From Rubritepida sp. (GTDB lineage Bacteria; Pseudomonadota; Alphaproteobacteria; Acetobacterales; Acetobacteraceae), in contig JACMRO010000294.1 in the NCBI GenBank assembly GCA_014376425.1, positions 1-15,694 on the forward strand: a DNA stretch of 15,694 nucleotides. Direction: 5' to 3'. The notes under the pieces are model-generated. The model did not search any database, had not been told where the DNA came from, and saw nothing but the letters and a program-made list of their open reading frames with translations. Shown piece by piece: positions 1 to 6,765 of the stretch (position 1 is its first letter; every line of letters starts with the position of its first letter). The position numbers and the translations under genes were made by a program.

Positions 1-81
1 CATGAAGGCCGCGGCGGCGGCGATGACGGCATCAGCTGGTGTGGCTGGCGCCCCGGGCGGCCGCGGGGCGATATGGTTCAT
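1..81 (-). CDS. N-terminus of an unidentified protein, cut by the left window edge
   Basis: An open frame starts with ATG at 81-79 and overlaps the stop of the acyl-CoA dehydrogenase gene (TGATG arrangement). It stays open for 27 codons to the window edge. The visible residues begin MNHIAPRPPGAPATPADAV and continue into an Ala-rich stretch, and no family can be named from them. The stop/start overlap is the main support, because it is the usual form of translational coupling and suggests a third gene in the Bug protein/acyl-CoA dehydrogenase operon, probably for the same acyl-CoA catabolic route. The true start could lie further downstream, outside the window. Confidence 0.4.
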   Translation of the reverse strand, partial: MNHIAPRPPGAPATPADAVIAAAAAFM

Positions 82-1274
82 CAATAGCTCCGCGGCATGC
101 CCAGCACGTGTTCGCCGATGTAGCTGAGGATCAGGTTCGTGCTGATCGGCGCCACCTGATACAGCCGCGCCTCGCGGAACTTGCGCTCGATGTCGTATTC
201 CTCGGCGAAGCCGAAGCCGCCATGGGTCTGCACGCAGGCTTCGGCGGCGGCCCAGGCGGCATCGGCTGCCAGCATCTTGCCCATGTTGGCTTGTTCGCCG
301 CAGGGCAGACCGGCCTCGAAGCGCTCCAGCCCCTGCTGCACGATCGCTTCGGCGGCGCGCATCTGGGCGTAGGCCTTGGCGATCGGGAACTGCACGCCCT
401 GGTTGGTGCCGATGGGCTTGCCGAAGAGCACCCGTTGCTTCGAATAATCGACCGACCGCTTGGTGAACCACTTGGCATCGCCGACGCTCTCGCTGGCGAT
501 GAGCAGCCGCTCGGCATTCATCCCGTCCAGGATGTAGCGGAAGCCACGGCCCTCCTGGCCGACCAGGTTCTCCGCCGGCACCTCCATGTTGTCGAAGAAC
601 ACCTCGCAGGAATTGTGGTTCATCATCGTGCGGATCGGCCGGATCGTCAGCGATTTGCCGACCACGGTGCGCATGTCGACGATGAAGGTGGATAGCCCCT
701 CGGTCTTCTTCGCCACCTGGTCCTTTGGCGTGGTTCGCGCCAGCAGCAGCATCAGGTCGGAATGTTCGGCCCGGCTGGTCCAGATCTTCTGACCATTGAC
801 GATCCACTTATCCCCCTCACGCCGCGCGGTGGTGCGCAGCGCCGTGGTGTCGGTGCCCGACGTGGGCTCGGTGACGCCGAATGCCTGAAGCCGCAGCGTG
901 CCCTCGGCGATGGCCGGCAGGAAGCGCTGCTTCTGCTCGGGCGAGCCGTGCTTCAGGATGGTGCCCATGATGTACATCTGGGCGTGGCAGGCGGCGCCGT
1001 TGCAGCCTTCCTCATGGATCGTCTCGAGGATGGCGGCGGCGGCGGATAGCGGCAGGCCGGCACCGCCGAACTCCTCGGGGATCAGCGCGCCCAGATAGCC
1101 TGCCTCGGTCAGGGCGGTGACGAATTCCGTGGGGTATCCCCGCCGCGCATCCAGCTCACGCCAGTAGATGCCGGGAAAGCGGGCGCATAATTTGCGTACT
1201 TCCGCACGGATTTCTCCGTGCGGGTCGGCATCGCGTGGATGCGCGCCGGGCGAGGCTTGTAGGGGCTGGTCCAT
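81..1274 (-). CDS. Acyl-CoA dehydrogenase, FAD-dependent
   Basis: This 397-residue protein has the usual length of the acyl-CoA dehydrogenase family, which oxidises acyl-CoA thioesters to 2,3-enoyl-CoA with FAD and passes electrons to electron-transferring flavoprotein. The N-terminal helical part (about 20-125) is followed by the FAD/substrate signature VTEPTSGTD at 134-142, the beta domain with WIVNGQKIWTS at 157-167, and the C-terminal helical domain containing QTHGGFGFAEEY (349-360). The usual YEG catalytic glutamate near the C-terminus is absent (LYQVAPIST instead). Glu255 in MNAERLL sits where isovaleryl-CoA dehydrogenase carries its base, so it is probably the catalytic residue. The start is supported by GGAGGA upstream of ATG. 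It lies 50 bases downstream of the Bug protein gene, probably in one operon. The acyl substrate cannot be told from sequence. Confidence 0.93.
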   Translation of the reverse strand: MDQPLQASPGAHPRDADPHGEIRAEVRKLCARFPGIYWRELDARRGYPTEFVTALTEAGYLGALIPEEFGGAGLPLSAAAAILETIHEEGCNGAACHAQMYIMGTILKHGSPEQKQRFLPAIAEGTLRLQAFGVTEPTSGTDTTALRTTARREGDKWIVNGQKIWTSRAEHSDLMLLLARTTPKDQVAKKTEGLSTFIVDMRTVVGKSLTIRPIRTMMNHNSCEVFFDNMEVPAENLVGQEGRGFRYILDGMNAERLLIASESVGDAKWFTKRSVDYSKQRVLFGKPIGTNQGVQFPIAKAYAQMRAAEAIVQQGLERFEAGLPCGEQANMGKMLAADAAWAAAEACVQTHGGFGFAEEYDIERKFREARLYQVAPISTNLILSYIGEHVLGMPRSY

Positions 1275-1324
1275 GGCGTGTCCTCCGTCTGATCAATGTA
1301 GGACGCGCGGGCAGGCGCGGCCAG

Positions 1325-2293
1325 TCACTCCAGCTGAATCTGCGCGGCACGGATCACCTCGCCCCAGCGCTGGCGGTCTTCACGCACGAATTCGCCCAGG
1401 GCTTCGGGGGTCGTCGCCTCGGGCGTGGTGGCCTGCTGGCGGAAAATCTCGGCCACCTGTGGCTGCCGCAGCACCTCGGCGGTGACGGCGGACAGCCGCG
1501 CCACAACCGGTGCGGGGGTGCGCGCGGGCACGTGGAAGGCGAACCAGTTGCCGGTCACCAGATCGACGCCGGCCTGGCGCAGGCTCGGCACGTCGGGCAT
1601 CAGCGCCAGGCGCTCGGCGCTGGTCACCGCCAGCACGCGCACCCGGCCATCGCGCGCCAGGGCTTCGGCGCCGCCGGCGGGCAGCACCATCGCGTCCACC
1701 TGGCCGGCGGCCACCGCCGTCATCCCGGGCGCCTGACCGGTGAAGGGTACGTGCAGCATCTCCACCCCGGCCGCGCGGGCAATCCGCTCCATCGCCAGAT
1801 GCGAGGCCGATGCGACGCCCCAGGATGCGAAGCTGAGCCGCCCGGGTTGTGCCCGGGCCACCGCCAGCAGCCCGGCCAGATCGGTCACGCCACGCTGCGA
1901 GGGACCCACCATCAGGGCAAAGGGCACGCGGGCGAACAGGCTGACCGGGGCGAAATCCGCAGCCGGGTCGTAAGGCAGCCGGCGGAAGGCGAATGGGTTG
2001 ATGGCGTGGGTATCGGCGTTGGAGACGAACAGGGTATGGCCGTCGGCCGGCGCGCGGGACGCCGCCTCGGCGCCCACCCCACCATTGGCGCCGGCCCGGT
2101 TCTCGATCACCACGGCCTGGCCCAGGGCGGCCTGCATGGCGGGCGCCATGGATCGGGCCAGGATATCGGTCACGCCGCCGGCGTTCCACGGCACGATGAC
2201 CCGCAGCGAGCGGTCGGGGAAGGCATGCGCCAGGCGGGGCGCGGCCAGCAAAGCGGCGCCGGCCAGCGCGGCGCGGCGGGTGGTGATGGGCAT
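1325..2293 (-). CDS. Bug/TctC-family periplasmic solute-binding protein
   Basis: This 322-residue protein belongs to the tripartite tricarboxylate transporter receptor (Bug/TctC) family, whose members bind small carboxylates or related solutes in the periplasm. It starts with a twin-arginine-like signal peptide (TTRRAALAG, then a hydrophobic stretch ending LAHA, about residues 1-24). The family opening follows (LRVIVPWNAGGVTDILAR), then ENRAGANGG, the conserved VPFTGQAPG region and AGQVDAMVLP. ATG at 2293 is chosen because GGAGG lies 6 bases upstream and it gives a normal signal peptide; the frame continues far upstream only because of high GC. No TctA or TctB membrane genes are visible, as is common for Bug proteins. 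It leads an apparent operon with the acyl-CoA dehydrogenase, suggesting that its ligand may feed that pathway. Confidence 0.92.
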   Translation of the reverse strand: MPITTRRAALAGAALLAAPRLAHAFPDRSLRVIVPWNAGGVTDILARSMAPAMQAALGQAVVIENRAGANGGVGAEAASRAPADGHTLFVSNADTHAINPFAFRRLPYDPAADFAPVSLFARVPFALMVGPSQRGVTDLAGLLAVARAQPGRLSFASWGVASASHLAMERIARAAGVEMLHVPFTGQAPGMTAVAAGQVDAMVLPAGGAEALARDGRVRVLAVTSAERLALMPDVPSLRQAGVDLVTGNWFAFHVPARTPAPVVARLSAVTAEVLRQPQVAEIFRQQATTPEATTPEALGEFVREDRQRWGEVIRAAQIQLE

Positions 2294-2385
2294 GGCGTTC
2301 CTCCGTTTCGGGGCAGCGTGGCGCAGCCCGGCGCGGCGGGGAAGGGGCTTGCGCCGGCCGCGCGCGGCGCGGAGCATCGGCCCGC

Positions 2386-2390
2386 GGAGG
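2386..2390 (+). promoter_or_regulatory. Ribosome binding site that fixes the start of the 2399 hydrolase gene
   Basis: GGAGG lies 8 bases before ATG at 2399. It decides the start, because the reading frame is open for more than 1 kb upstream, over the opposite-strand Bug gene, and would otherwise suggest an 800-residue protein. Confidence 0.75.
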
Positions 2391-2398
2391 ATCGGCTG

Positions 2399-3637
2399 AT
2401 GCAGGGTTGGGAATGGCTGCGCGCGGGTGGGCTGGCACGCTGGCAGGCAGCTTGCGCCGCGGATGCGGTGCTGGCGCGGCACCTGCCGGGCGCCCGGGCG
2501 CGCTTCGGCCTGGCACAACCCGGCCTGTCGGTGCGGATCGACATGGAGGATGGCGTGCTGACGCTGGCCTTGGGTGAGGGCGGTGCCACCATATTCGCGG
2601 CGGCGGCGGCCAGTTGGGGTCCCTTCCTGGCGCCCTTGCCGCCGCGCCACCATCACAACCTCTTCGCCATGCGAATGCGGGTACCGGGCTTCACCGTGGC
2701 GGGTGACGAATTGGCCTGGATGCAACACGCCCATCTGCTGCGCCGGGTGCTTGAACTGGCACGATGGGTGGCCAATGGCGGTGCTGGCATGCCGCCCGAA
2801 TCGCTACGCCCGGCCGGTAGCGCCGCGCCGCTGCCCACGGCGCGCGGCCGCTACGTCCAGGTGGGCGACGTGGTGCTGTATGGGGAGCAGCATGGCGAAG
2901 GCAGCCCGATCCTGGGGCTGCACACCGCGGGGGCCGACGGGCGGCAGTTCCACCGCCTGGCCGCCGAACCTGCGCTGGCCGGGCATGCGATCGTCGCCTT
3001 CGACATGCCCGGCCATGGCCGCTCGCCGCCGCTGGCCGCGCCGGGCGCCTGGGCGCTGGACACGGAGCTTTACGCCAGGCTGGTGCTGGGCTTCCGCGAG
3101 GCCTGGGGATTTACCGAGAATCCGGTCCTCCTCGGCGCCTCGATGTCGGGCGAGATCTGCCTGGAAATAGCGCTGCGGGCGCCCGGACGCTTCTCCCATA
3201 TCGTCGCCTGCGAGGCCTGTGAGCATATTCCCGGCCGGCGGACGCCCTGGCCGCTGCACCCCGCGGTCAACGCCATGCTGTTCACCCCAGAATGGGTGGA
3301 AGGGCTGATGGCGCCGCAATCGCCCGCCCCATGCGCGGCAGAGATCTGGTGGCACTACAGCCAGGGCGGCTATGGCACCTTCCCGGGCGACATCCTGTTC
3401 TATTCCGGCGGGTGGGATGCACGCGGCCGGCTGGGGGGCATCGACACCGCCCGGTGCCCGCTGACGCTGATGACCGGCGAATACGATTACTCCTGCACGC
3501 AGGAGGCTTCGGCCGCGACCGCGGCGCAGATCGTGGGCGCGCGGTTCGTCCCCATGCCGGGCATCGGCCACTTCCCCTTCGCCGAAAACCCGGGCGTATT
3601 CGCGCCGCTTTTGCTGGAAGCACTCAGCCGGCGATGA
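2399..3637 (+). CDS. Alpha/beta-fold hydrolase with an extra N-terminal domain
   Basis: This 412-residue protein has two parts. Residues 1 to about 145 are not hydrolase; the segment with VRIDMEDGVLTLAL, WGPFLAPLPP and HHHNLFAM resembles small SCP2-like lipid-binding domains, a tentative call. Residues from about 150 form an alpha/beta hydrolase: GLHTAGADGRQFH (173-185, oxyanion loop region), FDMPGHGRS (201-209), the nucleophile elbow GASMSG with Ser248, Asp363 in GEYDYS, and His391 in GIGHFPF. All three triad residues are present, so it should be an active esterase, thioesterase or C-C hydrolase; the substrate is unknown. Homologues of this type, from memory, sit in catabolic clusters. It is transcribed away from the Bug/acyl-CoA dehydrogenase operon, with 105 bases between starts, and its last 14 bases overlap the end of the convergent gene at 3624. 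Confidence 0.85.
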   Translation: MQGWEWLRAGGLARWQAACAADAVLARHLPGARARFGLAQPGLSVRIDMEDGVLTLALGEGGATIFAAAAASWGPFLAPLPPRHHHNLFAMRMRVPGFTVAGDELAWMQHAHLLRRVLELARWVANGGAGMPPESLRPAGSAAPLPTARGRYVQVGDVVLYGEQHGEGSPILGLHTAGADGRQFHRLAAEPALAGHAIVAFDMPGHGRSPPLAAPGAWALDTELYARLVLGFREAWGFTENPVLLGASMSGEICLEIALRAPGRFSHIVACEACEHIPGRRTPWPLHPAVNAMLFTPEWVEGLMAPQSPAPCAAEIWWHYSQGGYGTFPGDILFYSGGWDARGRLGGIDTARCPLTLMTGEYDYSCTQEASAATAAQIVGARFVPMPGIGHFPFAENPGVFAPLLLEALSRR

Positions 3638-4178
3638 TGCACTGCAGCACCGAACGCCCATCCGGCACCCGGGCCAGCAGCATACCGCGGAAGTCGCGAT
3701 GCGCCACCGGCACGGCCAGGCCCAGATGCGCCGAGCGCGACGCCGCCGATCCGTAGGGGCGCCCGATCCGGGCAACAATGTTCGACGCCTCCCAAGGACC
3801 GCCACCGGTGGCTTGCACGTTGATCCATTCCGCAACCGCGCCGCGCAGCCGCCGCAACAATTGCGGTGCCTGCCAGCCCACCGGGTCGATCGTGACCAGC
3901 CGGCGGACCCGGCCGGGATTTGCCAGCACCAACCGCGCCGCCCGGTCCGCCCCCCAACTGTGGCCGGCCAGGATCAGCGGTGTGTCCTTAGGCAACGCGG
4001 CCATCAACCGCGCGGCCGCGGCACCCTGCCAGTGCCCGAAATAGTGCAACGCGTAGCCGGGCAGCAGCGGCCGCAATTCCTCCACCACGCGAACGACCTG
4101 GCGGGTCAGACTGTCGCCGAAGCCGCCGATGAACAGCACCGCCGGCTTCGGGCCGGCGTCACTCGGCGGCAGCGGCAT
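3624..4178 (-). CDS. Small alpha/beta-hydrolase/lipase-like protein
   Basis: This 184-residue protein looks like a compact alpha/beta hydrolase. VLFIGGFGDS (14-23) would be the first strand and oxyanion loop, GHSWG (72-76) the nucleophile elbow with Ser74, VTIDPVGW (95-102) a further strand with Asp98, and AHRDF (159-163) provides His160. It lacks a signal peptide and cap domain, so it is probably a cytoplasmic serine esterase or lipase of unknown substrate. ATG at 4178 lies inside the recA coding region, giving a 20-base overlap; the next in-frame option (GTG at 4139) would remove most of the first strand. No good ribosome binding site is seen, so translation is probably coupled to recA. Its stop overlaps the convergent hydrolase gene by 14 bases. 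Confidence 0.72.
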   Translation of the reverse strand: MPLPPSDAGPKPAVLFIGGFGDSLTRQVVRVVEELRPLLPGYALHYFGHWQGAAAARLMAALPKDTPLILAGHSWGADRAARLVLANPGRVRRLVTIDPVGWQAPQLLRRLRGAVAEWINVQATGGGPWEASNIVARIGRPYGSAASRSAHLGLAVPVAHRDFRGMLLARVPDGRSVLQCIIAG

Positions 4179-5196
4179 CCTCGGTCTCGGGCGCTGTCAT
4201 CATCGCATTGGCCACCACGCCGGACTGATCGCGAATCTTCTTCTCGATCGCGGCTGCCACCGTCGGGTTGTCACGCAGGAACTGCTTGGCGTTCTCTCGC
4301 CCCTGGCCGATGCGCTGGCTCTCCGCGCTGAACCATGCGCCCGACTTCTCAACCACGCCGGCCTTGACCCCCAGGTCGATCAGCTCGCCCACCTTGGAGA
4401 TACCCTCGCCATACATGATGTCGAACTCGACCTGGCGGAACGGCGGCGCCATCTTGTTCTTCACCACCTTCACCCGGGTGGAGTTGCCCACGACCTCGTC
4501 GCGCTCCTTGATCGCGCCGATGCGGCGAATTTCGAGGCGGACCGAGGCGTAGAACTTCAGCGCATTGCCGCCCGTCGTCGTCTCCGGATTGCCGAACATC
4601 ACACCGATCTTCAGCCGGATCTGGTTAAGGAAGATCACCAGGCAGCCCGAGCGGCTGATGTTGCCAGTCAGCTTGCGAAGCGCCTGAGACATCAGCCGAG
4701 CTTGCAGGCCGACATGGGTGTCGCCCATCTCGCCCTCCAGCTCGGCCTTGGGAACCAGGGCCGCGACGCTGTCGATGACCAGGACGTCGATCGCATTGGA
4801 GCGCACCAGCGTGTCGCAGATCTCCAGCGCCTGTTCGCCGGCGTCAGGCTGGCTGATCAGCAATTCGTCCACGTTCACACCCAGCTTGCGGGCGTAGCCG
4901 GGGTCCAGCGCGTGCTCGGCATCGACGAAGGCGCAGGTGCCGCCGGCCTTCTGCGCCTCGGCGATCACATGCAGCGCAAGCGTGGTCTTGCCGGAGGATT
5001 CGGGGCCATAGATCTCGCAGACGCGACCCTTGGGCAAGCCGCCAATGCCCAGGCCGATATCGAGGCCGATGGATCCGGTCGAGACAACCTCAATATCCTC
5101 GAGGGAGCTCTTGGACCCCATGCGCATGATCGAGCCCTTGCCGAAGGACCGCTCGATCTGGCTGAGCGCCGCTTCCAGCGCCTTACCCTTATCCAT
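4159..5196 (-). CDS. recA: Recombinase RecA
   Basis: RecA is the ATP-dependent strand-exchange protein of homologous recombination and the co-protease that triggers LexA self-cleavage. The 345-residue product shows the full family pattern: MDKGKALEAALSQIERSFGK at the start, Walker A GPESSGKT (64-71), the Walker B-type strand VLVIDSVAALVP, loop L1 with LEGEMGDTHVGLQARLMSQ, loop L2 with FGNPETTTGGNALKFYAS, and an acidic C-terminal tail rich in Glu and Ala. ATG at 5196 is preferred because homologues begin MDK-KAL; ATG at 5211 (MGFGIMDK) and TTG at 5235 are in frame but less likely. A perfect GTTC-N7-GTTC SOS box lies about 100 bases upstream, so induction by DNA damage through LexA is expected. 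The small hydrolase gene overlaps its 3' end. Confidence 0.98.
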   Translation of the reverse strand: MDKGKALEAALSQIERSFGKGSIMRMGSKSSLEDIEVVSTGSIGLDIGLGIGGLPKGRVCEIYGPESSGKTTLALHVIAEAQKAGGTCAFVDAEHALDPGYARKLGVNVDELLISQPDAGEQALEICDTLVRSNAIDVLVIDSVAALVPKAELEGEMGDTHVGLQARLMSQALRKLTGNISRSGCLVIFLNQIRLKIGVMFGNPETTTGGNALKFYASVRLEIRRIGAIKERDEVVGNSTRVKVVKNKMAPPFRQVEFDIMYGEGISKVGELIDLGVKAGVVEKSGAWFSAESQRIGQGRENAKQFLRDNPTVAAAIEKKIRDQSGVVANAMMTAPETEDAAAAE

Positions 5197-5238
5197 AATT
5201 CCAAACCCCATTCTGGCTGCAACCGGAGCGCGCAAACC

Positions 5239-5244
5239 TTAACC
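5239..5244 (+). promoter_or_regulatory. TTAACC motif (possible CtrA half-site) in the recA leader
   Basis: TTAACC, inside AACCTTAACC, lies about 45 bases before the recA ATG. The same ten bases recur in the flgB control region at 10042-10051. TTAA is rare in this GC-rich window. It could be a CtrA half-site, but there is no second TTAA at the 7-base spacing of a full site, so the functional call is weak. Confidence 0.22.
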
Positions 5245-5250
5245 CTGCGC

Positions 5251-5279
5251 AACCTAGGCAGCGGTTATCGAACCGCCAA
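5251..5279 (-). promoter_or_regulatory. recA: Candidate recA core promoter
   Basis: Reading the minus strand, TTGGCG (5279-5274) and TAGGTT (5256-5251) are separated by 17 bases, a possible -35/-10 pair with modest matches. The spacer contains the inverted repeat CGGTT-N4-AACCG. A second possibility is the A/T-rich TTTATT at 5288-5283 acting as -10, which would place the SOS box over the -35 region and fit repression better. The sequence alone does not decide between them. Confidence 0.3.
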
Positions 5280-5292
5280 GCAAATAAATTCT

Positions 5293-5307
5293 GTTCTGAC
5301 TATGTTC
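5293..5307 (-). promoter_or_regulatory. LexA SOS box of recA
   Basis: The plus strand reads GTTCTGACTATGTTC, a perfect GTTC-N7-GTTC direct repeat (GAAC-N7-GAAC in the direction of recA). This is the established LexA operator of alphaproteobacteria, unlike the palindromic CTGT-N8-ACAG box of gammaproteobacteria. It fits exactly into the gap between the kinase stop codon (5308-5310) and recA. Confidence 0.82.
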
Positions 5308-6765
5308 TTATTCGGCAGGTTGGGCAAGAGCCATTGCGCAAGCGCCGCACAGCCCTGCCGCGGTGAAGGGCTTGGCGAGGAAATGCCAGCCTTCGGCCGG
5401 CAGATCGGCCGCCAGTGCCGACGCGGCGTAGCCCGACAGCAGCAGGGTAGGCAGGCCCGGCAAAATTTGTCGCGTAGCGCGCGCCAGAGCGACGCCGTCC
5501 ATGCCCGGCATCGACACATCGCTCACCAGCAACCCAGGCCGTGTGCCGGCCTCCAGCAACTCCAGCGCCGTGTAGGCGTCCTCGGCCGTTACCACGCTGT
5601 GGCCGGCGTCGCGCAGTGCTTGCGCCGCCATCCGCAACAGCGCCGGCTCGTCTTCAACCAGCAAAATGCTGCTGGGTGGCGCTTGAGCGACGGGCGGGGA
5701 TGGCGCCGATTCGGGCAGCACCCCCTCATGCCTTGGCAGCAGGATGGTGAAGCGGGTGCCGCCGCCGGCCGGGCATTCGGCCGCGATGTAGCCACCGCTC
5801 TGGGTGACGATGCCTTGCACCGTGGCCAGCCCCAGGCCCGTGCCGCCGGCATCGATGCGGGTGGTGAAGAAGGGCTCGAAGATGCGCGGCAGAATGTCGG
5901 GCGGGATGCCCGGCCCGTCATCCTCGACCACCAGCGTGGCGTAGCGGCCGGGGGGGGTGGCGCCGTGCCCCTCGCCGCCGGCGCGCAGCACGATGCGTCG
6001 GCCGGTGGACAGGCGCACCCGCCCCGGCCAGCCGGTGCGGGCGATCGCGTCGCGCGCATTCACCACCAGGTTGATGATGACCTGGTCGAGCTGCGAGGGG
6101 TCGGCCAGCACCAGCCGGCCGGGCTCGTCCAGCGCCAGCTCCAGCCGCACCTGGGCGCCGATCAGCCGGGGCAGCAGCTGGCCCGCGGCGGCCACGCATT
6201 CGTTCAGCGACAGCACCTGGGGCGCCAGCCGCTGCTGCCGGGCAAAGGCCAGCAGCTGGCGCACCAGCTCCGCGCCGCGGGTCGCCACGCCGTCCAGCAC
6301 GGCCAGCTCCTGCGCGGCATCGGCGGCCGGGCGGCGCAGCGCCTCGGCCGCGCCGGTCACGATGCCGAGCAGGTTGTTGAAGTCATGCGCCACGCCGCCG
6401 GCCATGCGGCCGACCAGGGCCAACCGCTCATCCCGTGGCGGTGGTGGAGGCGGCGCCAGGCGCAGCAGCAACACGCCGGGCCACACGGTGCATAGCGTGG
6501 CCTCGACCTGACGCGGTGTGGCGATGGGGTCGGCCAGCGACAGCATCAACCGGCCGTGGCCCGCGGCCAGGGCGGCGTCGATCTCCGCGCGGCGCCCGGC
6601 GTTGAACCAGGCAGCGACATGACTGCCCACCGCCAGTGCAGGCCCGAGCAGCATGCGGCAGGGCGCGTTCAGGGTCTGCACCCTGCCCCCTGCGTCGAGC
6701 AATGCGCTGGCCTCCGGCAATGCCGCCATTATCGCCCAGGCGCCCTCCCGCCAGGCGCGGTTCAT
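5308..6765 (-). CDS. Soluble hybrid histidine kinase with C-terminal receiver, CckA-like
   Basis: This 485-residue protein starts with a PAS-like segment (about 14-100: LPEASALLDAGGRVQTLNAP), then a proline-rich linker (105-110). The dimerisation/phosphoacceptor helix GRMAGGVAHDFNN has His127. The ATPase domain has its N box at about 228-240, EDDGPGIP (281-288), FEPFFTT (296-302) and GGTGLGL (307-313). The receiver at 367-480 has acidic residues 371-373, phosphoacceptor Asp416 in SDVSMPGMDG, Ser444 and Lys465. The GGVAHDFNN helix and single receiver match CckA, the kinase that phosphorylates CtrA through ChpT. Unlike typical CckA, no transmembrane segment is visible. ATG at 6765 overlaps the flhB stop (ATGA), so it is translated with the flagellar operon. 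It may be the CckA orthologue or a paralogue. Confidence 0.9.
   Translation of the reverse strand: MNRAWREGAWAIMAALPEASALLDAGGRVQTLNAPCRMLLGPALAVGSHVAAWFNAGRRAEIDAALAAGHGRLMLSLADPIATPRQVEATLCTVWPGVLLLRLAPPPPPPRDERLALVGRMAGGVAHDFNNLLGIVTGAAEALRRPAADAAQELAVLDGVATRGAELVRQLLAFARQQRLAPQVLSLNECVAAAGQLLPRLIGAQVRLELALDEPGRLVLADPSQLDQVIINLVVNARDAIARTGWPGRVRLSTGRRIVLRAGGEGHGATPPGRYATLVVEDDGPGIPPDILPRIFEPFFTTRIDAGGTGLGLATVQGIVTQSGGYIAAECPAGGGTRFTILLPRHEGVLPESAPSPPVAQAPPSSILLVEDEPALLRMAAQALRDAGHSVVTAEDAYTALELLEAGTRPGLLVSDVSMPGMDGVALARATRQILPGLPTLLLSGYAASALAADLPAEGWHFLAKPFTAAGLCGACAMALAQPAE

Noticed and set aside
1235..2398. A plus-strand open frame running unbroken into the 2399 hydrolase, which would make an 800-residue protein
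   Set aside because: The upstream part lies antisense to the Bug gene, its translation is a Gly/Arg/His-rich sequence typical of GC-rich shadow frames, and a good ribosome binding site and ATG sit at 2386-2401.
5197..5235. Longer recA forms starting at ATG 5211 or TTG 5235
   Set aside because: RecA homologues usually begin near MDK-KAL; the added residues are not conserved and TTG has no ribosome binding site.
4129..6495. A 788-codon plus-strand open frame opposite recA and the kinase
   Set aside because: Both minus-strand genes are unmistakable, and the antisense translation is low-complexity Gln/Arg/Gly/Ala-rich with no domain. It is an artefact of codon bias.
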